Shown piece after piece: positions 16,872-24,651 of a stretch of 45,030 nt of DNA (the first letter of the stretch is position 1; every line of letters starts with the position of its first letter). The notes below the pieces were generated by a model. The model saw nothing but the letters and a program-made list of their open reading frames with translations. It made no database searches and was not told the DNA's origin. Origin of the DNA: Curtobacterium sp. GC_Cur_3 (GTDB lineage: Bacteria; Actinomycetota; Actinomycetes; Actinomycetales; Microbacteriaceae); assembly GCF_026544205.1 (NCBI RefSeq), contig NZ_JALNUI010000028.1, forward strand, positions 1 to 45,030, read 5' to 3'. Made by a program: the position numbers and the translations under genes.

Positions 16872-17318
16872 TCAGGTGCGGTCGTCGGCCGTCGTCGACG
16901 GGGACTGCTCGTCGCGGGCCCGCTCGACCTCGGCGTCGACTGCGCGCCGGCGCCTCAGGAAGCGCACCACGAAGAGACCGACTGCGGCCAGGACCATCAA
17001 CACCCCGCCGAGGACCGCACCCGGGACGACGCTGTCCGTTCGGTCGTCGTCGTTGCTCAGCCCGACCGCCCCGAGGACCAGCGACAGCCCGACGAGCAGG
17101 ACCACCATGGACGCCGACACCCACCACAGCGTCGGCTGCCGCAGGTCGATCCGCCGGCGGTCCGGGAACGAGGTCCCGGCGAACATGGCCCAGCCGATCG
17201 CCGTGGAGGACGTCGCGCGGAACCACGGTTCGAGCAGGGCACCCGCTCCGATGCACACGACTGCGCCCCCGACGGCCCAGAGCCACCAGCCCCTGGTTCC
17301 CGCCTGCCGTTCCGTCAT
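16872..17318 (-). CDS. Small membrane protein of unknown function
   Basis: A 148-residue protein with three predicted helices: WWLWAVGGAVVCIGAGALL, SASMVVLLVGLSLVLGAVGL and AVLGGVLMVLAAVGLFVV. It ends with a basic RFLRRRR segment and an acidic/Ser-Thr tail. No domain is recognised. The ATG at 17318 is preceded by TACGGT at 17326-17331 (minus strand) with seven bases between, so the transcript is probably leaderless. The region upstream in the same frame is Arg/Pro/Gly-rich and non-coding in character. It is divergent from the NERD gene and convergent with pip, with only nine bases between the stops. Confidence 0.72.
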   Translation of the reverse strand: MTERQAGTRGWWLWAVGGAVVCIGAGALLEPWFRATSSTAIGWAMFAGTSFPDRRRIDLRQPTLWWVSASMVVLLVGLSLVLGAVGLSNDDDRTDSVVPGAVLGGVLMVLAAVGLFVVRFLRRRRAVDAEVERARDEQSPSTTADDRT

Positions 17319-17325
17319 GCGCCCC

Positions 17326-17331
17326 ACCGTA
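17326..17331 (-). promoter_or_regulatory. -10 box TACGGT of a leaderless transcript
   Basis: On the minus strand TACGGT is followed by seven bases and the ATG at 17318. No ribosome-binding site is present. Confidence 0.45.
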
Positions 17332-17404
17332 CCCAGGGCGGAAGCGAGCGGACGCGCCGACGCGGGACGAGCCTCCAGGCCGGTCCGCATGGTGTGGTGG
17401 TCCC

Positions 17405-18382
17405 ATGACCGACGCCTTCGTGCCGTGGGTGGTCGCCGGGGGGCTCGCCGTCGTGGTGGTCGTCCTGGTGCTCCTCCTGCAACGCCACCGATCCACCGCC
17501 CGCACCGCACTCGAGGCCGCCGAGCGGGCCCGCCGCGACGAACTCGCGCGCCGTGAGTCGGAGCACCGCGAGGCGACCGCCCGCGTCGAGGCGGACCGCG
17601 ACCGGCAGGTCGCCGCGGCGGACGCGGAACGGCGCGACGCCCGGACCGAGGCCGAGCAGAGCCGCGCGCTCGCCCGCACGGGCATGCAGTGGGAAGAGGC
17701 ATCGGAGCAGTCGATCCTGCGGGCCTGCCGGGGTGCGGGCGTCAACGGCGTGCTGATGACCAACGTCGTCTTCATGCCCGTCGGCGAGACGGAGACGGGC
17801 TCGCAACGGCGGTTCGTCGCGCAGGCGGACCACGTGCTCGTGTCGGACTCCGGCCGGGGCCTGGTCATCGAGAGCAAGCGCTGGGGCGGCATCGTGTTCG
17901 ACGGCCGCAAGCCGAGCGCGGTGCACCCGGCGTTCCGGAACCTGGTCGACGAGTCGTCGCTCGTGCCGCCGTTCGCCGTGCAGGTGCAGAGCCGGAAGGT
18001 GCTCAACCACGAGGAAGAGGCCGAGAACTGGTGGCGCGTCCGGGTGCAGGCGAAGGGGGCGTCCCCCGCGCAGCAGGTCCGGACGCAGGCCCGGCGGCTC
18101 GCGAAGTTCGTCGACGAGCACCTGGGCACCGCCCGCACGTGGTTCGACACGTGCGTCTACTACTCGTCGCCGTCGGCCACCGCGTTCGTGCAGTCGGAGG
18201 ACCGCAGCGGCACCGTGACGACCCGGGTCGTGACGAACGACCACGAGCTGCAGTCCGCGCTCGCGGCCTGGGCCGCGAAGGACTCGGTGCCGAACCGCGC
18301 CCGGGCGGACGCCGTGGTCCGGGTCCTCGCCGGGCAGGGTGCGCACGCGGTCACGGTCGGGTCGTACCGGCTGCCCGAGTGA
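17405..18382 (+). CDS. NERD-domain (nuclease-related) membrane protein
   Basis: A 325-residue protein. Residues 5-24 are one membrane helix (FVPWVVAGGLAVVVVVLVLL), residues 30-95 an Ala/Arg/Glu-rich coiled coil, and the rest a NERD-like domain. The core motif DHVLVSDSGRGLVIESKRWGG (shown here as overlapping DHVLVSDSGRG and VIESKRWGG) matches the D-(x)n-E-x-K pattern of the restriction-endonuclease-like fold: D in DHVLV, E and K in IESK. NERD proteins are thought to act on nucleic acid, but a membrane-anchored coiled-coil form is reminiscent of RmuC-like nucleases. Activity is not shown. The start ATG at 17405 has a weak GGTGG upstream. A strong hairpin directly follows the stop. Confidence 0.85.
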   Translation: MTDAFVPWVVAGGLAVVVVVLVLLLQRHRSTARTALEAAERARRDELARRESEHREATARVEADRDRQVAAADAERRDARTEAEQSRALARTGMQWEEASEQSILRACRGAGVNGVLMTNVVFMPVGETETGSQRRFVAQADHVLVSDSGRGLVIESKRWGGIVFDGRKPSAVHPAFRNLVDESSLVPPFAVQVQSRKVLNHEEEAENWWRVRVQAKGASPAQQVRTQARRLAKFVDEHLGTARTWFDTCVYYSSPSATAFVQSEDRSGTVTTRVVTNDHELQSALAAWAAKDSVPNRARADAVVRVLAGQGAHAVTVGSYRLPE

Positions 18383-18424
18383 CGGCGTCGCCGACCGGGC
18401 GGACGAGCCGCCTCGGCGACGCCG
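18383..18424. terminator. Bidirectional terminator hairpin
   Basis: CGGCGTCGCCGA at 18383-18394 pairs perfectly with TCGGCGACGCCG at 18413-18424, with an inner GGCGG/CCGCC stem. It begins one base after the NERD stop and lies 15 bases from the stop of the convergent phosphatase gene, so it can serve both. Confidence 0.8.
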
Positions 18425-18439
18425 CCCGCGTCGGTTGGT

Positions 18440-19059
18440 CTAACTGACCGCCCGCAGCGCGTCCGCGACCGTCGCCAGCGCGGCGTCGATCTCGTCCGCG
18501 ACCCGCTCGTGCGTGGCCTCGGAGCGGCGGTAGGGGTCGTCCACGTCGTCGTCGGCGGGATCGGCGGGCGGCGGCACGACCCCGCGGAGCCGGGCGACCC
18601 GGTCGACGAGGTCCTGCGGGGACTGCACGTCTGCCAGGTCACCGGGTTCCAGCCCGTCGAGCACCCGGGCGAACTGCTTGATCGTGAACGTCCGACGCGA
18701 GGCCCGGGGTGCGAGCGACACGACGGCCGCCCGGTGCGAGCGCTCGGCGGTGAGGACGAGGTCCGCAGCCTCGACGATCTCGGCGGTCAGGTACCGGGAC
18801 CGGTGCGCTGACGGGTCACCCCCGAGCCGACGGGACTGCGCCGCTGCCGTCTCGTCCATGGCGGCGCCGTCGTCGGCGATGGTCCCCGCGGACTCCACGA
18901 CGAAGCCGGACGCAGCCCCGGACTCGGACGCAGCCATGGACTCGGACGCAGCCCCGGACCCGACCGCCGCCGATGTGCCGGGCGTCAGCCGGGCCTCCAG
19001 GACCTGCGCGCCCAGCGGCGACCGACAGATGTTGCCGCTGCAGACGAACAGGACGCGCA

Positions 19060-19060
<1 letters not shown>
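18440..19060 (-). CDS. Low-molecular-weight protein-tyrosine phosphatase
   Basis: A 206-residue phosphatase. The N-terminal P-loop VLFVCSGNICRSP supplies the nucleophile C7 and R13, and a late DDPYRRS supplies the general acid and tyrosine of the family. The usual length is 150-190; the extra residues are a low-complexity insertion of three six-residue repeats (GSGAAS, ESMAAS, ESGAAS) placed between the first helix and the second strand (FVVESAGT). The ATG at 19060 shares one base with the purA stop (TGATG), so it is translated with purA. It may remove phosphate from tyrosine kinases such as the EPS BY-kinase; that link is inferred, since the EPS operon has no phosphatase of its own. Confidence 0.88.
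18908..18961. repeat. Three tandem 18-bp repeats inside the phosphatase gene
   Basis: Three units of 18 bases (GGACGCAGCCCCGGACTC with small changes) run head to tail at 18908, 18926 and 18944. They encode the six-residue Ala/Ser/Glu repeats on the minus strand. As the unit is a multiple of three, changes in copy number would keep the frame. Confidence 0.85.
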
Positions 19061-20358
<1,298 letters not shown>

Positions 20359-20670
20359 CTGGTTCTCCTCACGTTGGCGGAGGACCTCACACGGCGTCGG
20401 GCCGGTGGTCCACCCGAGTCTATCGGACGTCCATCTCCGCGTCGGGGCCCCTGACCCACTCCGACCCCAGAACGGGGGACAATTCGTTCCGAGTCGGAAC
20501 GATCGCCCGGTTCCGACGTAGTGTTCGGAGCGCGTCGTTCACCTGACGATGCCTCGGGGTTTCCCGCCCCGTCCTCCCGGTGCCACACCCGTGCGGCATC
20601 AACCGGCGCTCGTCCGAGCCCCGGTGCCCGATCGCCGTGCCACCTGCCGCACGGAGAGAGCAGTTCAACG
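20359..20670. other. Divergent intergenic region between purA and the Ig-like protein gene
   Basis: The 312 bases hold the promoters of both genes. An inverted repeat at 20484-20502 is followed by TTCCGA and TTCGGA half-sites around 20511 and 20524. TAGTGT at 20519-20524 could be a -10 box for the plus-strand gene, with a 150-base leader. No gene was found. Confidence 0.45.
20484..20502. promoter_or_regulatory. Inverted repeat TCGTTCCG-AGT-CGGAACGA
   Basis: A perfect eight-base inverted repeat with a three-base centre lies 126 bases upstream of purA and 169 bases upstream of the Ig-like gene. Two further TTCCGA/TTCGGA half-sites follow within 25 bases. It is a candidate operator for either gene. 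Confidence 0.4.
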
Positions 20671-21966
20671 ATGAACACGTCCTTCTGGACCAAGAAGGCC
20701 ATGGCCCTGCCGGTCTGCGCCGCCATCGTCGTCGGCGGCGTCGCCCTCGTCGCCACCCCCGCCAACGCCGACCCGGCCGACCTCAAGGTCACCAGCCAGA
20801 CCGTCACCGGCGGCGTGCTGACCCTCACGGGTCTCGGCACCCCCGGCGAGAACGTGATCCTGCAGAAGGGCTTCCCGGCGGAGCGCTTCGTGATCGCCGC
20901 CGACGGCACCTGGAAGATCACCTACACGCTCCCCGACACCGCGGCGCACACCTACGAGCTCGACCAGCAGAACGGTCTGAACTCCGACGGCAGCACCACG
21001 ATCACCGTCGCCGCGCAGCCTGGCTTCGCCATCACGAGCCACACGGTCTCCGGCCGCACGATCACGGCGTCCGGCACCGGCACCCCCGGCAACACGGTGC
21101 AGATCGACCCGCAGTCGGCCCCCATCGCCCGCACGCGCATCGACGCGGCCGGCAACTGGTCCTTCACGTACGAGATCCCCGCGAGCGCCGGCACCACCCC
21201 GGTGACGTACAACGTGCTCGAGGAGAACAACAACCTGCAGATCCAGGCGCAGGGCAGCTTCACCGCCGCCGCCGAGGCAGCGACCCCGGCCGAGCAGTTC
21301 TCGCTGACGACCCCGAAGAACGGCACGACCGTCGGCTCGCGCACCGTCACCTTCACGGGTACCGGCACCCCGGGCGACCTCGTCAACACCCTGAACGCCG
21401 CGGGCGACCGCGTCGCGCCGCAGGTGCTCGTCGCGGCTGACGGATCGTGGACCACCACGGGCACCTTCGCCGACGACGCCCCCGTCGTGCAGAACCTCTC
21501 CGTCAACCAGGTCGGTGGCGGCCAGGGTCAGGGGACCGTGTCCTTCACGATCACCCTCCCGGCAGCGGAGACCGCCCCGGTCGCCACGCCCCTGACGCTC
21601 GTCACCCCGACCGACGGTTCCAAGGTCGCGTCGCGCACCGTGACGTACTCGGGCAAGGGCACCCCCGGCGACGCGATCGCCGTGGTCAGCGCCGACGGTG
21701 ACGTCGTCGCCCCGGCCACCATCGTGGCGGCGGACGGCTCGTGGACCACCACGGGCACGTTCTCCGACTCGGCGGCGACCACGCAGGACCTGACGGTCGG
21801 CGAGGTCGACGCCGACCTCACCGTCGTCGACTCGATCGACTTCTCGATCACCCTGCCCGCCGTCGCGACGGGCACCGCGCCGGTCACCGGCACCACGCCC
21901 GGCACCGGCACCGCGCCGACCACGGGCACCCGTCCCGCCGGCACCCTCCCGGTCGTCGCAGGCTAG
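20671..21966 (+). CDS. Secreted protein with repeated bacterial Ig-like domains, ending LPVVAG
   Basis: A 431-residue protein with a signal peptide (MNTSFWTKKAMALPVCAAIVVGG to about residue 33, ANA-DPAD). It is built of about four tandem domains of 85-95 residues, each with a G(L/T)GTPG(E/D) turn and a DG(S/T)W stretch (AADGTWKITYTLPD, DAAGNWSFTYEIP, AADGSWTTTGTFAD, AADGSWTTTGTFSD). This pattern fits bacterial Ig-like domains seen in adhesins and wall proteins. The end is a Thr/Pro/Gly-rich linker followed by LPVVAG at the very C-terminus, without membrane helix or basic tail. The secreted phosphatase at 39469 ends nearly the same way. The ATG at 20671 follows GGAGAGAG; the frame further upstream is not coding-like. 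Ligand and role are unknown. Confidence 0.87.
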   Translation: MNTSFWTKKAMALPVCAAIVVGGVALVATPANADPADLKVTSQTVTGGVLTLTGLGTPGENVILQKGFPAERFVIAADGTWKITYTLPDTAAHTYELDQQNGLNSDGSTTITVAAQPGFAITSHTVSGRTITASGTGTPGNTVQIDPQSAPIARTRIDAAGNWSFTYEIPASAGTTPVTYNVLEENNNLQIQAQGSFTAAAEAATPAEQFSLTTPKNGTTVGSRTVTFTGTGTPGDLVNTLNAAGDRVAPQVLVAADGSWTTTGTFADDAPVVQNLSVNQVGGGQGQGTVSFTITLPAAETAPVATPLTLVTPTDGSKVASRTVTYSGKGTPGDAIAVVSADGDVVAPATIVAADGSWTTTGTFSDSAATTQDLTVGEVDADLTVVDSIDFSITLPAVATGTAPVTGTTPGTGTAPTTGTRPAGTLPVVAG

Positions 21967-21983
21967 TCACACCAGATCCGCAG

Positions 21984-22014
21984 ACGGGGGCACGACCATC
22001 GGTCGTGCTCCCGT
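21984..22014 (+). terminator. Terminator hairpin after the Ig-like protein gene
   Basis: ACGGGGGCACGACC at 21984-21997 pairs with GGTCGTGCTCCCGT at 22001-22014 (one G-T pair) around a three-base loop. It begins 17 bases after the stop and ends 26 bases before the transpeptidase start. Confidence 0.7.
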
Positions 22015-22040
22015 TCGCGTTCCACCGGAGGAACCACCGC

Positions 22041-22925
22041 ATGCCCCGCACCCGCACCGTCCGGGTGGCGAGCACCACGCTCGCCGCCGCGCTCCTGCTC
22101 ACCCTCGGGCTGACCGCCTGCACCGCGCAGAGCACCACGACGAGCACGAAGCCGACGACGTCCCGGAGCGCGACCCCGACCCCGACCGCTGACCCGTACC
22201 GGTCGCCGAGCGCCGCGGTCGTCTCGACCCTGCCCGAAGCGCAGTACGCCGCCGTCATCGGCGGGCTGCTCCCCTACTACGACGCCACGATCCCGAAGAC
22301 CGCTGACGAGTCCTACACGATCAGCGCCGACGCGCCCCTGTACGGCGACGACCGCACGAAGCCGGTCGCTCGCCTGGCGGCGAAGAACTTCCTGGGCGAC
22401 CCGACGGTGGTCGTCCCCGTCCAGGTGTCCGGCGCGTGGGCGATGGTGATGACGCCGGCGCGGCAGGCGCTCCCGTCCGCGGTGAAGTCCGGCGCCGCCG
22501 CGCAGAGTGCCGCGTGGATCCGCCGCGACCTGCTGACGAAGAAGACGGCGCTGGCGGACCACGTCGTGATCTCCGTCGGCAAGCAGACGGTCGCCATCGT
22601 CGGGACGGACGGCACGACCGTCAAGGAGTTCCCGGCGGGCGTCGGCGCGGGCGGCACCCCGACCCCGACGGGCGTGATCGGGTACATCCAGGCCCGCTAC
22701 CTCGACCCGGCGCAGAACCAGACGGTGCACCCCATCCAGCTGACGACGCTGCACTCGTCCGCCGCGGACGAACCGTACGGCGGGCACGACGGCGGCCTGA
22801 TCGGCGTGCACTACGAGTCCGTCGCGCGTGGTGCCGTCTCGCACGGGTGCGTCCGCCTCGACGGAGACGCCGTGGACGCGGTCAACGCCCTGCCCCTCGG
22901 CACGGTCGTGCAGATCGTCGCGTAG
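22041..22925 (+). CDS. L,D-transpeptidase (YkuD) lipoprotein
   Basis: A 294-residue lipoprotein. The signal peptide ends in the lipobox LTAC with C27 as the lipidated cysteine, followed by a Thr/Ser/Pro-rich linker. The C-terminal YkuD domain shows YGGHDGGLIGVH and the catalytic SHGCVRL with H268 and C270. Such enzymes form 3-3 peptidoglycan cross-links or attach proteins to the wall. The middle part (about residues 60-190) lacks a recognised domain. The start at 22041 has a good GGAGGAA site eight to ten bases upstream. It stands alone after the hairpin at 21984. Confidence 0.9.
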   Translation: MPRTRTVRVASTTLAAALLLTLGLTACTAQSTTTSTKPTTSRSATPTPTADPYRSPSAAVVSTLPEAQYAAVIGGLLPYYDATIPKTADESYTISADAPLYGDDRTKPVARLAAKNFLGDPTVVVPVQVSGAWAMVMTPARQALPSAVKSGAAAQSAAWIRRDLLTKKTALADHVVISVGKQTVAIVGTDGTTVKEFPAGVGAGGTPTPTGVIGYIQARYLDPAQNQTVHPIQLTTLHSSAADEPYGGHDGGLIGVHYESVARGAVSHGCVRLDGDAVDAVNALPLGTVVQIVA

Positions 22926-23013
22926 CGCACCGACGTCGTCCGACGCTGGACCCGTACTCGGGACCCGGCGAGCAGCGTGGGTGGTCCAGACCCACGACGA
23001 CAAGGAGCACCAC

Positions 23014-23187
23014 ATGAGTGACCTCGGTGACAAGGCGAAGGACTTCGCGAACAGCGACAAGGGCGAGAAGGCGACGGACGCCGGTCTCGACAAGGCCTCG
23101 GACGCGGCCGACAAGGCCACCGGTGGTGGCCACGGCGACCAGATCGACAAGGCTGCGGAAGCCGCCGACGACAAGATCGGTCACTGA
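23014..23187 (+). CDS. MT0933/Rv0909-like small protein (antitoxin-like family)
   Basis: A 57-residue, highly charged, helix-rich protein (MSDLGDKAKDFANSDKGEKA at the start) with Ala/Asp/Lys repeats and GGHGDQIDKAAEAADDKIG at the end. It resembles the actinobacterial MT0933/Rv0909 family, which is named an antitoxin family. No toxin gene stands on either side, so a toxin-antitoxin role is doubtful here; the composition also resembles small stress proteins. AAGGAG lies six bases before the ATG. The gene ends 17 bases before a long palindrome. Confidence 0.8.
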   Translation: MSDLGDKAKDFANSDKGEKATDAGLDKASDAADKATGGGHGDQIDKAAEAADDKIGH

Positions 23188-23204
23188 CCGCCACGACGGT
23201 CGGA

Positions 23205-23256
23205 ACGACGGACGGGAGGCCCGGTGCCAGCTGGCACCGGGCCTCCCGTCCGTCGT
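23205..23256. terminator. Perfect 52-bp palindrome, copy 2 of the dispersed family
   Basis: Two exact 26-base arms meet without a loop (left arm begins ACGACGGACGGGAGGC, core GGTGCCAG/CTGGCACC). It lies between the converging ends of the small-protein gene and the GT2 gene, and its last base is the first base of the GT2 stop codon. It would stop transcription in both directions. Confidence 0.85.
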
Positions 23257-24173
23257 CATCCCGGATCCGGGGCGAACCGCTCGACGTCACGCCGGAGACC
23301 CCACCTGGCCACGGACCGCAAGCGGGCCCGGCGCGCGGTCCGGCCTGCGCGGTCCAGCCGACCGGGAACGAGCCCGAGCAGCGTCACCGCGAGCAGTTCG
23401 GCGCGCTGCAGGAGTGCGACCCGCCGGGCGCGATGGAGCGTGGTGACGCGGATCGCGCCGTCGGCGCGGGCGGCCTCGACCACCGGGTGGAACGAGGCCT
23501 CGGAAGCCGAGCGGGCGTGTTCGATCCGCGCGGTCGGGACGAGCAGGGTGGGGATGCCAGCCGCATGGGCTCGGCGGGACAGGTCCGCGTCCTCGCAGTA
23601 CATGAAGAACCGCTCGTCGAACGGTCCGAGCAACCGGAGCAGGGCGGTGTCGGCGAAGAGTGCTCCGCCGCTGACCTTCTCGACCGGGACGGGCCCGCTC
23701 GCTGCTGGGTCCAGCGCCCATCGCGCGCGCTTGCGGAGCCGCTCCACGGAGAAGTCCCAGTCGACGTAGGCGTCGATCTCGACCTCGCCCGCGCGGCTCA
23801 TCAGGCCGACCATGAGGGCGGTTCGATGCTGCTCGCCGGCCGAGACGAACCCCGCGAGCGCGTCGTCGGCGAGGGCGGCGTCCGGGTTGAGCACGAGGAC
23901 CCACCGGGCGGTCGCTTCGCGGACACCCCGGTTGACGGCCCTGCCGAACCCGACGTTCCCACCGGCGTCGACCACGCGGCAGTGGATGCTGCTCGGGACC
24001 AGCTCGACCGGGACCGTCCCGCCGTTGTCGACGATGACGAGGTGGACGCGCAGTCCGGCGGCCGTTGCTGCCCGGTCGATCGAGGTCAGGCACCGAGCCA
24101 GCAGTGCACGATCCGAGTGGAAGTGCACGAGGACGATGTCGACGTCGGGGACGACGGGCAGAGCTGATCGCAT
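23256..24173 (-). CDS. Glycosyltransferase family 2 (rhamnosyltransferase-like)
   Basis: A 305-residue GT-A enzyme. It has the opening DIVLVHFHSDRALLARCLTS, VIVDNGG, GGNVGFGRAVNRG, VLNPDA in the DxD position, SGGALF and FFMYCEDADLSRRAHAAG, the last being typical of WbbL-like rhamnosyltransferases. The C-terminal 60 residues are basic and may contact the membrane. It stands alone, away from the EPS operon, and could decorate a wall polymer or the EPS. The ATG at 24173 is placed by a good promoter whose -10 box ends six bases before it. The acceptor is unknown. Confidence 0.88.
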   Translation of the reverse strand: MRSALPVVPDVDIVLVHFHSDRALLARCLTSIDRAATAAGLRVHLVIVDNGGTVPVELVPSSIHCRVVDAGGNVGFGRAVNRGVREATARWVLVLNPDAALADDALAGFVSAGEQHRTALMVGLMSRAGEVEIDAYVDWDFSVERLRKRARWALDPAASGPVPVEKVSGGALFADTALLRLLGPFDERFFMYCEDADLSRRAHAAGIPTLLVPTARIEHARSASEASFHPVVEAARADGAIRVTTLHRARRVALLQRAELLAVTLLGLVPGRLDRAGRTARRARLRSVARWGLRRDVERFAPDPG

Positions 24174-24179
24174 CGTGCG

Positions 24180-24208
24180 ATCGTACCATCTGGTATTTCA
24201 GATGTCGA
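24180..24208 (-). promoter_or_regulatory. Promoter of the GT2 gene, leaderless
   Basis: On the minus strand TCGACA (24203-24208) and TACGAT (24180-24185) are 17 bases apart, and six bases separate TACGAT from the ATG. A small inverted repeat CATCTG-N6-CAGATG at 24187-24204 lies in the spacer and could be a regulator site. Confidence 0.65.
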
Positions 24209-24222
24209 TGCTGGAGACGGAG

Positions 24223-24264
24223 CGACGGGAGGCCCGGTGCCAGTTGGCACCGGGCCTCCCGTCG
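24223..24264. terminator. 42-bp palindrome, copy 3 of the dispersed family
   Basis: Arms of 20 bases (left arm CGACGGGAGGCCCGGTGCCA) pair perfectly around GT. It follows the small minus-strand gene that ends at 24315 and lies just upstream of the GT2 promoter, so it separates the two transcripts. Confidence 0.8.
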
Positions 24265-24314
24265 TCCTCATCCGCGGTCCGCGACCCGAACGCGTCCGCG
24301 GTGCCCTCCCTGGT

Positions 24315-24485
24315 TCAGACCCGGAAGAAGTCGGCGTAGCTGGGGTCCCCCACCGGCTGGTTGTGGCCGGGTTCCGCGAGGCGTTCTGCGACCATCGCCT
24401 GGATGACGTCCGGCGGCGTGAGCCCGCGGCGACGCCACTCGAGCGGGTTCTGCCGGAGCTGCATCAGGGGGTTCGTCGCTGCCAT
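24315..24485 (-). CDS. Small conserved-looking hypothetical protein
   Basis: A 56-residue protein beginning MAATNPLMQLRQNPLEWRRR and ending SYADFFRV. It has a mixed, protein-like composition and no membrane helix or known domain. An in-frame GTG at 24509 would add eight residues; GGTGGAG just before the ATG at 24485 favours the shorter form. A family palindrome follows the stop. Function is unknown. Confidence 0.6.
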   Translation of the reverse strand: MAATNPLMQLRQNPLEWRRRGLTPPDVIQAMVAERLAEPGHNQPVGDPSYADFFRV

Positions 24486-24550
24486 GGCTCCACCGTGCCA
24501 CGCGATCACTAGTTTGTCTAACTACCTGTCCGGGAGCCGCACTGGGGCCG

Positions 24551-24586
24551 CGTTCTCGTGCGGCGTTCTCGTGCCGCACGAGAACG
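24551..24586. terminator. Hairpin with 14-bp stem
   Basis: CGTTCTCGTGCGGC and GCCGCACGAGAACG pair around GTTCTCGT; the loop repeats part of the left arm. Together with the next hairpin it forms a tandem structure downstream of the subtilase gene. Confidence 0.55.
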
Positions 24587-24588
24587 AA

Positions 24589-24637
24589 GGAGCAGAAATC
24601 GTCGAGCCCGGACCTGCGACCCGACGATTCCTGCTCC
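24589..24637 (-). terminator. Terminator hairpin of the subtilase gene
   Basis: GGAGCAGAAATCGTCG (24589-24604) pairs with CGACGATTCCTGCTCC (24622-24637) with one mismatch. It lies 14 bases beyond the stop of the subtilase gene. Confidence 0.75.
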
Positions 24638-24651
24638 CTCGAAGTGGCTGA

